Positions 33,810 to 44,294 of a stretch of 64,000 nt of DNA are shown in pieces. This DNA comes from Vandiemenella viatica (taxonomy: Eukaryota > Arthropoda > Insecta > Orthoptera > Morabidae), in contig JARYHS010008074.1 of the NCBI GenBank assembly GCA_031002005.1, positions 344,000,932 through 344,064,931 of the forward strand, in the 5' to 3' direction. Positions within the stretch are counted from its first letter, which is position 1; each line of letters begins with the position of its first letter. A program made the translations under genes and the position numbers. The notes under the pieces are model-generated. The model was given only the letters and a program-made list of their open reading frames with translations. It had not been told where the DNA came from and searched no databases.

Positions 33810-35430
33810 ATACACAGTTAAATCCCTACAGTTAAATGACGTGCAAATGAAGATAGTACAATATCAGCATTTTTTTTTTTTTACTCAAATGAAATCATTG
33901 TACTTATTCATCATAACAAACATGAAATGAAATATCAAGCCAGTATGAAACTTGGATACAATGAATTTAGCTGAACATTCCAACATTCGGTTTTAGCTAG
34001 AGCGAATGAGATTCTTATCTATCATGGTGCAAACGAGCAGGCCATAACTGGGCAAAGTCTACAGACGCGTTGTCGGGCAAAAGAAACGATCATTCTTGTG
34101 ATTGGAGTGGGAGACAGTTCGATGCGATTACCATATGGATGCAACTGTAGTCTCTGGAACGATGTGTGGTTGCTGGATGTTACCGGATGGTAACTTAAAA
34201 CGTCCTTCCTTCTCTCGCAACTGGGAAATGAACTGTAGATCGATGAATTGTTTGCATCATGCCGGCTTGTAGCATGGCACCAACCTGGTATTTCCGACGA
34301 AATTCGTTCACATATAAGAGAACTTCGATTAACAGTGATTGCTTGCTACGCTAGCTCCGAGAATCGCAAGTCCCAACGTAAATACCATGTTATTTTTTCA
34401 CATAGAAGTCTGCACTCTCGAGAAAAGAAATTTCAAACATACTTTCACAGTCCAGACGCAACAATGAAACTTGTACTGTCGCAGTAGTTCCAGTCAAACA
34501 TGGAATAATAATTGCTCTCACAGTCGAGCACAGAATAAATGAACTCTTTCTCTGACCGTCGGACACAGAACAATCTTTCAGACGCTCCCTGCGACATGGA
34601 GACCGCTACTTATGCCTTCTTGCCATGCGGCCCCGCTTAGCAACCAATCACTGCCAGGGGGTTTCCATCAAATTAATAATACCGAAATTAATTTATAACA
34701 ACCATAATGTTGCATTGCGATTTGATATTGCCATTGGTCCATCTCATCACTTTTAGCCTTTCGTGCATCACGTGATCCGGTATTTCCTAGCGTCACTTTG
34801 TTTTTCTAACTTCTCCGTTGCACCGTTTTGCACTAGCAAAATAATCTAGTATTCCATGATACTTACCACGAAGAATTTATCGACGTATTTGCTATCTGTC
34901 ATCCATTTTTAGTCCCCCAGGATAGGATTCCCGTCGTTGAATAAAACCGGATAACAAGACAACAAATTTTCTTGATCAATATCGATTTTTAACTGCCATT
35001 TGTGTTACGTTGAGTGTACCATTCTACGAGATTCATTTGAGCACGAATTATAACATCGATTCATATGGAAGGTCATGAAACAGAAGTCAACTCTTGACGG
35101 ACAACTTCACGCGTCATGTGCTGCGTAGTGGGGGAAAAAATTGGGATTGGTAATTGCATAGCACGAAGAAACGACACTGTTCGACATCTCACACCATTCT
35201 CCATGTATGATTTTGAGTGGGGAAAAAGTAAAATTTCTGATTAGTGCAAAATTAGCTTCAAATTTGTACTAAACTTATATCTAAGACCGTTAAAAGTGGT
35301 TAACGATACAGGTATTGGAGTTCCGACTATTGTATACGACATTTAATCTACTGCTAATATATTTATGCGTACAGAAGAAATTACTTTCGAGGCGTAAGTA
35401 AGTAGCAAGGTGATGGAAACAACCTACAAA
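33810..35430. other. Unassigned sequence
   Basis: 33.86-33.88 kb has a T run. 34.0-34.7 kb is a moderately GC-rich unique stretch without a recognised family; the 79-codon frame at 34248-34487 is not recognisable. An LTR fragment is conceivable but no paired LTR, primer-binding site or polypurine tract was seen. Confidence 0.35.
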
Positions 35431-35439
35431 CAGTGCTGA

Positions 35440-35990
35440 GATTGTCAACTGGCGCCGCGGGATGCTACCGGCGCGGCGTCGACAAGTAGCGAGTACGACG
35501 GGCTGCCGCTCCTGACAGGCGCTGCCGCCGCCGCCATCTATAAGCGCAGTTAATTATTAGCACGCTAGGCGAGCGCTGCTGCGCGCAGCATTGTTCAAAT
35601 TCCGTTTGTGTAAACCGCCGAGATTTTAGAGTCCATTAGGCTAATTAAAACGCAGCCATTAGGGCGGTAGTGCGCGCGGCGCGGCGTCGGTCCCGTCTCC
35701 TCCCTGGGGTAAGATGAAATACATTAACTGGTAGCTGCAGCGCCCGCCGTCTTGCGTGCTAAATTAACACCATTACACTTACCTCTTTAGCCGCAGCTGT
35801 AAATACGGAGCTGGCGGTGGCGTTCTTTTGATGCATTATGCGGAAAGTGCCGGTGGTAATACGCACCGCAGGCAGACCGCCGCCGCACCCAATTCGGACG
35901 CGATAATTACTTTTCGCCAGACGCTCCGCACCGAGTGGCAAATCTGCACCGCAGTAACGTTATTTATTCAGAGGGCCAGCTTGGAAGAAT
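35440..35990. promoter_or_regulatory. GC-rich unique block with homeodomain-type cores, candidate conserved element
   Basis: The block is CpG-rich (GGCGCCGCGGG near 35451, GCGCGCGGCGCGGCG near 35670). Within it lie TTAATTATTAGC (35550-35561), GGCTAATTAAAAC and CCATTAGG near 35637-35665, and CGATAATTAC near 35900. No coding exon was recognised. This composition is typical of deeply conserved developmental enhancers, but conservation cannot be assessed here. Confidence 0.35.
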
Positions 35991-36029
35991 ATTAGTAGAA
36001 GAATTATTATTAGTTTATCGAAGGAAACC

Positions 36030-36300
36030 GATGACCATAGCCGAAAGCTGGTATTCAATTTCAGGCATAAGCGAATGGGGACATTTACTTTTGTAGACCA
36101 GAAGTTAGTTGTTGGAATAATTTACCAAAAGCAGTGCTAAAAAATCTGTCAAAATTACTGAAAGAATTTAAAATTCACAGAGGGCAACAGTAGGAGGCTG
36201 GGTAAAATTAACTCAAAGAATTTAACATAAAAAACAAGAAATGGGAAAATAGGTTTCTAAGCAAATTACTATACGAGTAAATGCACCATTGCAATTAAAA
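36030..36300 (+). mobile_element. CR1/Jockey-group LINE, 3' terminal fragment
   Basis: It reads TTTCAGGCATAAGCGAATGG, ...GTTGGAATAATTTACC, ACTGAAAGAATTTAAA and GAGGGCAACAGTAGG, then a CACCATTGCAATTAAA end. This parallels 11021-11230 (DFRHKG, WNKLP, LKEFKGK, then CTCCATCGCAATT). All frames are broken. It is a short 5'-truncated relic. Confidence 0.55.
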
Positions 36301-36309
36301 AATTTAAGT

Positions 36310-36965
36310 GAATTATTTATCAGTTGCCTTCTTCTCATCCTTCTTTTTAAACACAAGAGACCAGTGCTCTATGCAGTTTTCAGTGAGTGTGTAACAACGA
36401 AAACTATACCTTCCAGTTGAATTATAAACACAGTAATGATAGTAATCGTTGGCGGCCGGAGAAAATGGTCTCTTGGATGTCGGTTGACGGCGCGTCATTG
36501 TGTGAAACGCCAACACTTCGGCCGTCATGATTTTTCATACTTGACGTGGCGTCTGCGCAGGAAAAAGGCCATCCAGGGCATAGTAATGAGAGGTTGCTTT
36601 CAGTGTGTGCAACACTCAAACGTAAAAATTTTGAAATAAGAACAACGTCACTACTTAAAACCAGGATTGTTAACAGTAAGCAAAGATATGAAAATCATTA
36701 TAAATGTCTACATCTCTGGATAATATGAAAAATAGTAGAAATTGCTTCGGAAGAAAGTGCAATAGTTATAGCTTTGACAATATTTGAACGACGTTGAGTA
36801 GTTTACTTACACAAAGTGCACCTATACCTTGATGCACTCTTATTTCCCTATCCATGTACGCTTTAACACAACGATGCAGACAACATTCATCGCATTGGTG
36901 TCGGCTGAATAAGTCTTACTTTTCCGAAAGGCTCCACCAAGTTTATTTTTCCCACTTGACAGAAG
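36310..36965. other. Unassigned sequence with overlapping short frames
   Basis: Minus-strand frames at 36313-36528 (71 codons) and 36422-36619 follow a splice-acceptor-like TTTTTCCTGCGCAG near 36562-36575. The protein (VYNSTGRYSFRCYTLTENC and on) matches nothing I recognise. It might be a mobile-element remnant or a lineage-specific exon. No decision is possible from sequence alone. Confidence 0.25.
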
Positions 36966-36968
36966 ACC

Positions 36969-37051
36969 ATCAGTAAGGTTGGCAGAGCGATTAATGCGCC
37001 TCAATTTAAGTCCTGATTTCCGAGAGCATGGGTTCGATTCCCACTGCTGAC
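36969..37051 (+). pseudogene. tRNA-Leu(UAA)-like sequence, degraded
   Basis: 83 bases follow the tRNA-Leu plan. Acceptor arms ATCAGTA / TGCTGAC pair at most positions. The D arm reads TGGCAGAGCGATTAATGCG. The anticodon loop is TTTAAGT (anticodon UAA), followed by a long variable arm and an intact T arm with GGGTTCGATTCCC. The anticodon stem no longer pairs, so it is a pseudogene or a tRNA-derived SINE head rather than a functional tRNA. Confidence 0.5.
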
Positions 37052-37054
37052 AAA

Positions 37055-37428
37055 CATTTTCATTAAACATTGCTTGCATGTCAAATTAGACATTCTTGAC
37101 TGTAATGTGTTGTGCAGATAAACGTTGATGGTAACATTACGTTACATGATACTGAAAAGGAGGATTGTAGTACAACTATCAGTAAGTTCTATATAGAAAA
37201 GATATCTTGATTGACATTTTACCCTTAAGTGATGATCTACATTTTCGGAGTGGTATTCGAACTCTGGAACAGTTCCATGCCGTGTTTGATTGCACACTTC
37301 CCACATCTTCAAAGCCAAAAAGTCTTCGTCGAAAGTAGTCACATAAATTTGATATTAGGTGAAACTGCGAGTTGGTGGACAATATGACGGCGTAGAAGAT
37401 AATTGATATTTATTGTTGGAGGCACTGA
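37055..37428. other. Unassigned sequence
   Basis: Overlapping minus-strand frames at 37142-37382 have no recognisable similarity. Possibly the body of the element headed by the tRNA-Leu-like sequence. Confidence 0.3.
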
Positions 37429-37430
37429 TT

Positions 37431-37897
37431 GAAAAAAGCGCTTTAGTTTCAAATATTGATCTAAGACTTTGAAAGAACTTTTTAAAACTCTATGCTTGGA
37501 GCACAGCACTTTATGGTAGCGAAGTATGGACTTTAGGAATACCAGAAAGGAAGAAAATTGGTGCTACAGAAGAATGCTGAAAATCAAGTTGAAAGACAAA
37601 GTAAGAAATGAACGAGTTTTGGAAATGATGGGCGAGGAATGAAGTTTGTGGAAGAAGTTTACAGAAAGAAGAGAGAGGCAGGTCATATTTGGAGACATGA
37701 TGGATTGGTTAATTTGTTAGTGGAGAGAACAGTCGAAGGTAAGAACTATAGAGGAAACATAGATTAGAATATATGAAGCAAATAATTGAGAACGTGGGTT
37801 GTAATGTGTATGTAGAGATGAATAGGTTAGTACAAGATAGGAAGGAATGGAGGATTGCATCAAACCAGTCAAAAGACTGATGACATGAAAAAAAATG
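37431..37897 (+). mobile_element. RTE-type retrotransposon, 5'-truncated third copy
   Basis: It corresponds to positions 17745-18215 of RTE copy 1: TTTTAGTTTCAAATATTGATC-like start (here TTTAGTTTCAAATATTGATC), GCACTTTATGGTAGCGAAG, GAATGCTGAAAATCAAG and GGAGGATTGCATCAAACCAG. The 3' end AAAAGACTGATGACATGA plus a short A run shows the native RTE terminus, which copy 1 has lost. It is truncated at the 5' end like most LINE insertions. It preserves the Tyr codon that is a stop in copy 1. Confidence 0.8.
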
Positions 37898-37899
37898 AA

Positions 37900-38690
37900 A
37901 GGTTGTCACATCGGCAGCAGCTGCGATTTGTTTTAGCATGTACCTTTTGTGCCGACGTCTTGACTGTTAATTTCAATATGTCTTATTAATCTTCGGAAGC
38001 AGTCTAAGTTTTTTATGTGTTTTGCACGTTAACAATCTCGTATGTTGAGAAATTTACTAGGTATTACACTAGTACGATGTTACACCTACTTGGTGACAGG
38101 ACTAACCTATATATCTTCACGAATAATTTGAAAAAAGAAGAGTTTAATAAAAACTTATATTTCGGAGGGGGGGAATTCATAAAAAATCGACAAAATTTAT
38201 ATAATTTAAGCCATTTTTTCCCAAAATTACAAAAGAAATATAACAGCATTAAGAAAACGGCATTATACGTAATAGTTCCTAGCGCTGTTTGGTTAGTAGA
38301 TGTCGAATGCTGTTACGTGACGGTAAGGTATCTTTGAAACGCCGTGTTGATTATTTTAAAGTACTAGACGACCCGTGCGAAAATTTCGCGAATAAAATGC
38401 GATGAAGAGTCAGGTTGAATGCTTTTAATATAATGAAAAGTAGAACCGTACTTTTATAGCAAATATTTTTTTTTAGTGTAATAGGTACGCATCAAAAAAC
38501 TTGCAACATATTACGAAACAGTTAGGAAAATTTAAAACACTCTGTATTTACGACAAACTGTCACTGACCTTAACAGCATAAAAGCAACCTGAACAAAATG
38601 CACACAACATAACAACATCTCTGAAACATTTGTTGGTGTGCGAATAAAATGTTTACATTGGAATTGTATAGCAAAACGACAATGTTTCCG
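37900..38690. other. AT-rich sequence, nothing recognised
   Basis: The 106-codon plus frame at 38017-38337 is A/T-rich and matches no known family. Confidence 0.35.
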
Positions 38691-38693
38691 TAA

Positions 38694-38694
<1 letters not shown>

Positions 38695-38748
<54 letters not shown>
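38695..38748 (+). repeat. Homopolymer A run (54)
   Basis: 54 consecutive A, the longest homopolymer in the window, about 140 bp before the satellite array. It may be the tail of a retroposed sequence (upstream TTTACATTGGAATTGTATAG is unique) or an assembly-prone slippage tract. Confidence 0.85.
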
Positions 38749-38750
<2 letters not shown>

Positions 38751-38887
38751 GGGAAACTACCTACTGAATAAAAAAAAAATTATTGACATATTCTGTGATA
38801 TTCGCTGCTGCAATCTAGGGACTTGGCTCTGAACAGTCTCAAACGCGCTACCACTTTAAACACCGAATAATTCTTTCTTAATTTTAT

Positions 38888-41460
38888 GATTTTCCCTAGC
38901 TGGAGACCTTAATTTTTTAAAACGATATGTCATTTATCGATTTCGGCTAGGTATCAAAGAAGGTAATAAAAAAAAACATGTTGTATAAATTATATTGATA
39001 CTTCCAAAAAATTAATTTTATAAAAAATGGTGTGACCAAAGGAGCCACGTCGGCCTTTAAAATGATACCTCATTTATGGATTTCGGTTAGTTATCAAGTG
39101 AGGTAAAAATAAAGGTTATGAGAAAAGATGATAATTTTGCCCCTTAAGGGTTGAATTTGGAGAATGCTTTTTCCTAAAATATGATGTGACCATAACGGAT
39201 AATTTAATTTTTAAATCGATAACTTATTTATTGATTTCGGTTAGGTATCATGGGAACAGAAAAATGCGTTGTAAAAATATTAATACTTTAGCCCTCTAAG
39301 ATTAGAATTTTTAAAAACTTCTTTCTTAAAATGTGTTAACGGAACCGAAGACATTACGAAGACCTAAATCTTTTAAATGATACCTCGTTTATTAATTTTG
39401 TTGAATTGTCAAGGGAGATAAATGGCTGGAGATACAAAAACGGCTTTTAGAAAAATTGACATTTTTGCCCTTTAAGGTTCGAATTACAAAAAATTATTTT
39501 CTTAAAATATAATGTTACCACGGCGGGGACCTTAGTCTTTAATATGATATCTCATTTATCTATATCAGTTAGATATCAAGGGAGATAAATAGCTTGTGAC
39601 ATAAAACTGCGTTGTAGAACCATTTCCCTTTAAGGGTTGAATTCCAAAAACTTCTTTCCTAAAATATGCTGTCACCAACGCTGAGACAATTGTCCCCATT
39701 ATCTTACTTGATTTATCGATTTTGAATAGATATACAGGGAGATAAGTGGCTCGAGATAAAAAAAAACACATTTTAGAAAAATTGACATTTTTGCACTTTA
39801 AGGGTCGAATTACAAAACATTCCTTTCTTAAAATATAATGTTACCACGGAGGAGACCTTATTCTTTAATATGATACCTCATTTATCTATATCGGTTAGAT
39901 ACTAAGGGAGATTAATCGCTCGTGACACAAAATGCGTTATAGAAAAATTTATACTTTTTCCCTTTAAGGGTTGAATTCCAAATATATTCTTTCTTAAAAT
40001 ATGATGACATAAATCTGAGACATTACTCCTCTTAATCCTATCTCATTTATTGATTTTGGTTAGATATCCAGGGAGATAAATGGCTCGAGATACAAAAAAC
40101 GCATTTTGGAAAATTTGACATTTTTGCCCTTTAAGGGTCGAATTACGTAAAATTCCTTTCTTAAAATATAATGTTACCATGGCGGAGACCTTATTCTTTA
40201 ATATGATACCTCATTGATCTATATCGGTTAGATATTAAGGGAGATAAATCACTCGTGACACAAAAATGCGTTATACATTTTTTTATATTTTTTGCCTTTA
40301 AGGGTTTAATTCCAAAACCATTCTTTCCTAAAATATGATGTCACAAGCCTGAGACATTACTCCTCTTAATTCTACTTCATTTATCGATTTTGGTTAGATA
40401 TCCAGGGAGATAAATGACTCGAGATACAAAAAACGCATTTTAGAAAAATTGACATTTCTGCCCTTTAAGGGTCGAATTACGAAAAATTCCTTTCTTAAAA
40501 GATAATGTTACCACGGCGGAGATCTCAGTCTTTAATATGATACCTAATTTATCTATATTGGTTAGATATTAAGGGAGTTAAATCACTCGTGACACAAAAA
40601 CGCATTGCAAAAATATTGATACTTTTGCCCTTTAAGGGCCGAATTACGTAAAATTCCTTTCTTAAAATATAATGTTACCATGGCGGAGACCTTATTCTTT
40701 AATATGATACCTCATTGATCTATATCGGTTAGATATTAAGGGAGATAAATCACTCGTGACACAAAAATGCGTTATAAATTTTTTAATATTTTTTGCCTTT
40801 AATGGTTTAATTCCAAAACCATTCTTTCCTAAAATATGATGTCACAAGCCTGAGGCATTAATCCTTTTAATTCTACTTCATTTATCGGTTTTGGTTAGAT
40901 ATCCAGGGAGATAAATGACTGGAGATACAAAAAACGCATTTTAGAAAAATTGACATTTCTGCCCTTTAAGGGTCGAATTACGAAAAATTCCTTTCTTAAA
41001 AGATAATGTTACCACGGCGGAGATCTCAGTCTTCAATATGATACCTAATTTATCTATATCGGTTAGATATTAAGGGAATTAAATCACTCGTGACACAAAA
41101 ACGCATTGCAAAAATATTGATACTTTTGCCCTTTAAGGGCCGAATTCCAAAAAAAATCTGTCTTAATATATGACGTCACTAAAGCGGAGATCTTAATCTT
41201 TAAAATTATACTTCATCAAACAATTTCAGATAGGTATCCAGGCAGATAAATGACTCGTAACACAGAAAACAGCATTTTAGAAATATTGACATTTTTGCCC
41301 TTTAAGGGTCGAATACCGAAAACTTCATTTCATAAAATATGATGTGACCAAAGTGGAGAACAAATGCTTTAAAATGACACCTCATTCATTTATTTCGGTT
41401 AAGTATGAAGGAAGATACAGGCTCGTGACAAAAAAATACCTTATAGAAATAATATATATG
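38888..41460. repeat. Satellite array, ~167-bp monomers, with 501-bp trimer duplication
   Basis: About 15 head-to-tail monomers run across the interval. The box GCCCTTTAAGGG recurs at roughly 39141, 39292, 39467, 39626, 39794, 39960, 40126, 40294, 40460, 40627, 40795, 40961, 41128 and 41297. Spacing is 166-169 bp from 39.6 kb on and more irregular at the left edge. Each monomer also has CATTTATCGATTTCGGTTAG-like text, GGGAGATAAAT and AAAATATGATGT-like text. Neighbouring monomers alternate between variants. 40126-40626 and 40627-41127 are nearly identical over 501 bp (three monomers), a higher-order unit. No coding sequence. Confidence 0.9.
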
Positions 41461-41464
41461 ATGT

Positions 41465-42230
41465 ACTGCAGAAACGATAATTTCACTGACACTTCAATGT
41501 TATTTGTAAGGCACAGCATGTTCCTTGTAGATTTCACTTCCACCAAATTGCATAATGATCAATGAAGACTCTACCATACGAATTTCATAAACAGACAACA
41601 CAAGAGACATTAATAGAAATCCTACACGATTTGTATCCAACACGACCTGATGCACAGAACTAGCAAGAATAGTTTAACGAAATGTACCATGCACTCTTCT
41701 GAAAGGTTGAAGTAAACTAAATTGGTATGCATCATTATGTCAGCAGCTTTAGTACCTGTCAAAGATCATGTACTTTAAAACAATGAGATGTGTTAAGGGA
41801 GCAAAGATCTCTTGCATGATCCCAACGTTATCATTTGCAAAGATATGTAATGAAGATTCTCAACATAATTAATCTGGTACCTACCTTGGTGTGATGAATG
41901 TTCGTGTTCGGAACTGCAGATTAACTTAAGCATCACCTTTACGACAAACAGGAAGAAGAATCAAAAACTCGAAATCGTCTCAGTGTAAGGATATTTCAAG
42001 TTGTTACATTCTTCTATCAACTCAGAAATTCAGTATAACTGGAACCCGAAATATGGAATGTTCATAGTGAACTTGACTTACACAAAGCAAGCTTCCATGT
42101 ATACAAGCAAATTCCACTCACATCGGAACTTGGTTTTTAATTGACTAGCCATCAGCTCACTCTGTACCCTCCTTGAGTTTTAATAAGATTGTGTCGATAG
42201 ACGATTGTCGTCTGCCATCATTCAGAATTA
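41465..42230. other. Unassigned sequence
   Basis: No gene, RNA or repeat was recognised between the satellite array and the CR1-type element. Confidence 0.35.
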
Positions 42231-42234
42231 TGTA

Positions 42235-43760
42235 TTATTATTACTCCGCGATTCACTAAAAGTGTGTGGTGGAGGGTGCATTGCATCTATCAGAAGGGGT
42301 AATAGTTTGGAAGGGATATATAAGATATGGCAGGAGGCGCCCATGGGCTAATGTGAGGAACCATCCCAGCATTCGCCTGGAGTGATCCGGGAAAACCATG
42401 GAAAATCCAGATCAGGATGGCCGGAGTGCTTTATCGAAAGCTACTCCTGTCGGATTTTACGTTTACTCGCCCGGTAAATCCTTTCTATTCCATTCCCTAA
42501 TCGCTCGTGAGAAAAATGAGTACAGAAATGAATCGGTTCTGGCCCTGATTTCTCTTATATCATTTTCGCGATCATTCCGAGATATGAATATTGCTGGTAG
42601 CAATATTTGCTTGCTGTCATTCCGAAATACGTCAGTCGTGAATTTATCAATTAGTTTCTGTCGAGAGCAACGCCTTCGGTGTTCCAGGTCTTCCCAACCT
42701 AACTCCTTCAACATCGCACTTACTCATTCCCTCCAACTATATAGCTATACCTGTCACGAATCGGGCGGCTCTTCTTTGGACCTTCTGTAATGCCTCCATT
42801 AACCCCTTTTGATGGGGACCCCATACAGAAGAACAATATTCTAAGTGATGACGCACTAATGACTTGTATACAATCGATTTAACTTACGGAGTGCATTGAT
42901 TTAAATTACGACCTAGAAATCGGAGCATACGATTTGCTTTTCCCACTACATTCTCGATATGCTCATTCCACGACAAATTATTACGAATTGTTACCACCAG
43001 GTATTTAGCGGAATCTACCGTTCTAAGGACAGTACCATTAATTGTGTATTCATAGGTAAATGGTGTCACCTTTTTACTAACACGCATGACTTGGCACTTT
43101 TTAGCGTTTAACTCCAACTGCCAATCTTTACACCAGTCAATTATTTTCATAATATCGTCTTCTAACAAAGCGCAGTCGTCCAGGGTTTTGATTTCACGAT
43201 AAATAATAGCATCATCGACAAATAATCTTTTCATCCCCTCGATTATGTCGCATAAATCATTAATGTATATGAGAAACAACAGAGGCCCTATCACGCTTTC
43301 CTTGGGGACCCTGGACCACACTTCGGTACGTGATGAACGTTCACCTTCGAGAACTACAGACTGTGTTCTGCCCTTCAGAAAGTCTGCAACCCAGTCGCAT
43401 ATTTGTCTAGATATGCCGTAACCACGAAGTTTCCTAAGTAACCTAGTGTGAGGCACAGTGTCGAAAGCTTTTTTAAATTCTAATAGAACTAAATCAAACT
43501 TGGATTGCTCATCTATAACACGGCACAAGTCATGAATTAGAAGTGCAAGTTGTGTTTCGCAGCATGGTCCTTTTCTGAATCCATGTTGATTTAGATTTAA
43601 AAGCTCACCTTCAACCAAGAACCGTAAGACATTTGAATAGATGATGTATGTTACAAACACATTACTCCCCAGGTAACTATACTGAATAACACCATCTCTG
43701 CGGCGGCTTATGATCCCGATCATATCCCTCCTGTGACTACGGTTACAGTGCAATGACATG
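42235..43760 (-). mobile_element. CR1-group non-LTR retrotransposon, 5'-truncated
   Basis: On the minus strand this contains a reverse transcriptase ORF remnant, its C-terminal segment and a 3' UTR that ends GTGAATCGCGGAGTAATAATAATA. A terminal short-unit repeat instead of poly-A is typical of CR1/L2-group LINEs. The endonuclease and ORF1 are missing. The 3' UTR (about 42340-42450) carries a block also present in the family A SINE and in the CR1 fragment at 30.1-30.3 kb. Confidence 0.8.
42884..43759 (-). pseudogene. CR1-group reverse transcriptase, catalytic motif altered
   Basis: The 291-codon open frame runs through RT blocks in order: NLNQHGFRKGPCCETQL, VLLEFKKAFDTVPHTRLL, ESVIGPLLFLIYINDL, RLFVDDAIIYREI, LELNAKKCQVMRVSKK and AKYLVVTIRNNLSWNEHI, ending GRNLNQCTP before a stop. 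The usual FADD box reads FVDD and the usual LDFSKAFD reads LEFKKAFD, so one metal-binding aspartate is replaced by Glu, and GVPQGS-like text has become RVPKES. These changes suggest a dead enzyme although the frame is long. The start is simply the first Met in a truncated element. A further stop-separated piece (42463-42714, LGWEDLEHRRR to SFFSRAIREWN) gives the C-terminus. Confidence 0.75.
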
Positions 43761-43764
43761 TTAA

Positions 43765-44015
43765 ATAAACAATATGTTTACTGCGAGACCAAAGTTGTTC
43801 CAGACAAACTTAATATTAAAGACGTGGCATCGATAGATCGCGATTGCTGTCTAATGTTCCGGAGAGCAAAATTCAACGCATGAAATGTGTTATCCACGAG
43901 TTAACGGTGTTCGTACAATGAGCCAAGGAACCACTCGTAACGAGCGTCTCATGTCGAAAATACAGCAGCATTGTGTGGGTTAGGCTCAAAGACAAAAAAC
44001 GCTCATCGAGTGTAA
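43765..44015. other. Unassigned sequence
   Basis: No gene or bounded element recognised. Confidence 0.3.
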
Positions 44016-44022
44016 AAAACGG

Positions 44023-44289
44023 CCACAGCGCGTTGTGGTTTCTTTAAAACGTTGTTTGCGTTATGGCACTTATAAAAAAACAGCCAGAACGCGTTGTGGC
44101 TAATTAAAAAATTCCACAACACGAAATTCGCGTCCCATTCTCCCCACATGACGATTCACACTTCTGGTATTTATATTTTTTTTTTTTTTTGCTTGTAACG
44201 CGACGAGTAAGAAGAATTATATATATTAAATGCATCCTGGACCATCGTTGTGAGCGCAAAGGTACTGATAAAGCCACAACGTGTTGTGG
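44023..44289. promoter_or_regulatory. Three copies of a 16-bp palindrome CCACAACGCGTTGTGG
   Basis: CCACAGCGCGTTGTGG (44023-44038), CCAGAACGCGTTGTGG (44084-44099) and CCACAACGTGTTGTGG (44274-44289) are one-base variants of the perfect dyad. A half copy, CCACAACACG, lies at 44114-44123. The arms contain TGTGGTTT or TGTGGTC, matching the RUNX/Runt consensus TGTGGT. Three near-perfect dyads in 270 bp are unlikely by chance. A clustered binding-site function, or the remnant of a short repeat, is inferred. Confidence 0.45.
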
Positions 44290-44294
44290 TCACT

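Noticed and set aside
33990..34700. LTR of a Gypsy- or Copia-type retrotransposon
   Set aside because: No second LTR, TG...CA boundaries, primer-binding site or gag/pol motif was found in the window.
36313..36619. Coding exon after an acceptor-like TTTTTCCTGCGCAG on the minus strand
   Set aside because: The protein is unrecognisable in either overlapping frame, and no partner exon or donor could be paired with it.
36969..37051. Functional tRNA-Leu(UAA) gene
   Set aside because: The anticodon stem does not pair although the T arm and much of the acceptor do.
20220..41297. Common origin of the 167-bp tandem dimer and the ~167-bp satellite because of equal unit length
   Set aside because: No shared sequence blocks were seen; equal length is probably coincidence or a nucleosome-related size preference.
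38888..41460. CRISPR array
   Set aside because: Repeats are contiguous ~167-bp monomers without short repeat-spacer alternation, in a eukaryotic setting.
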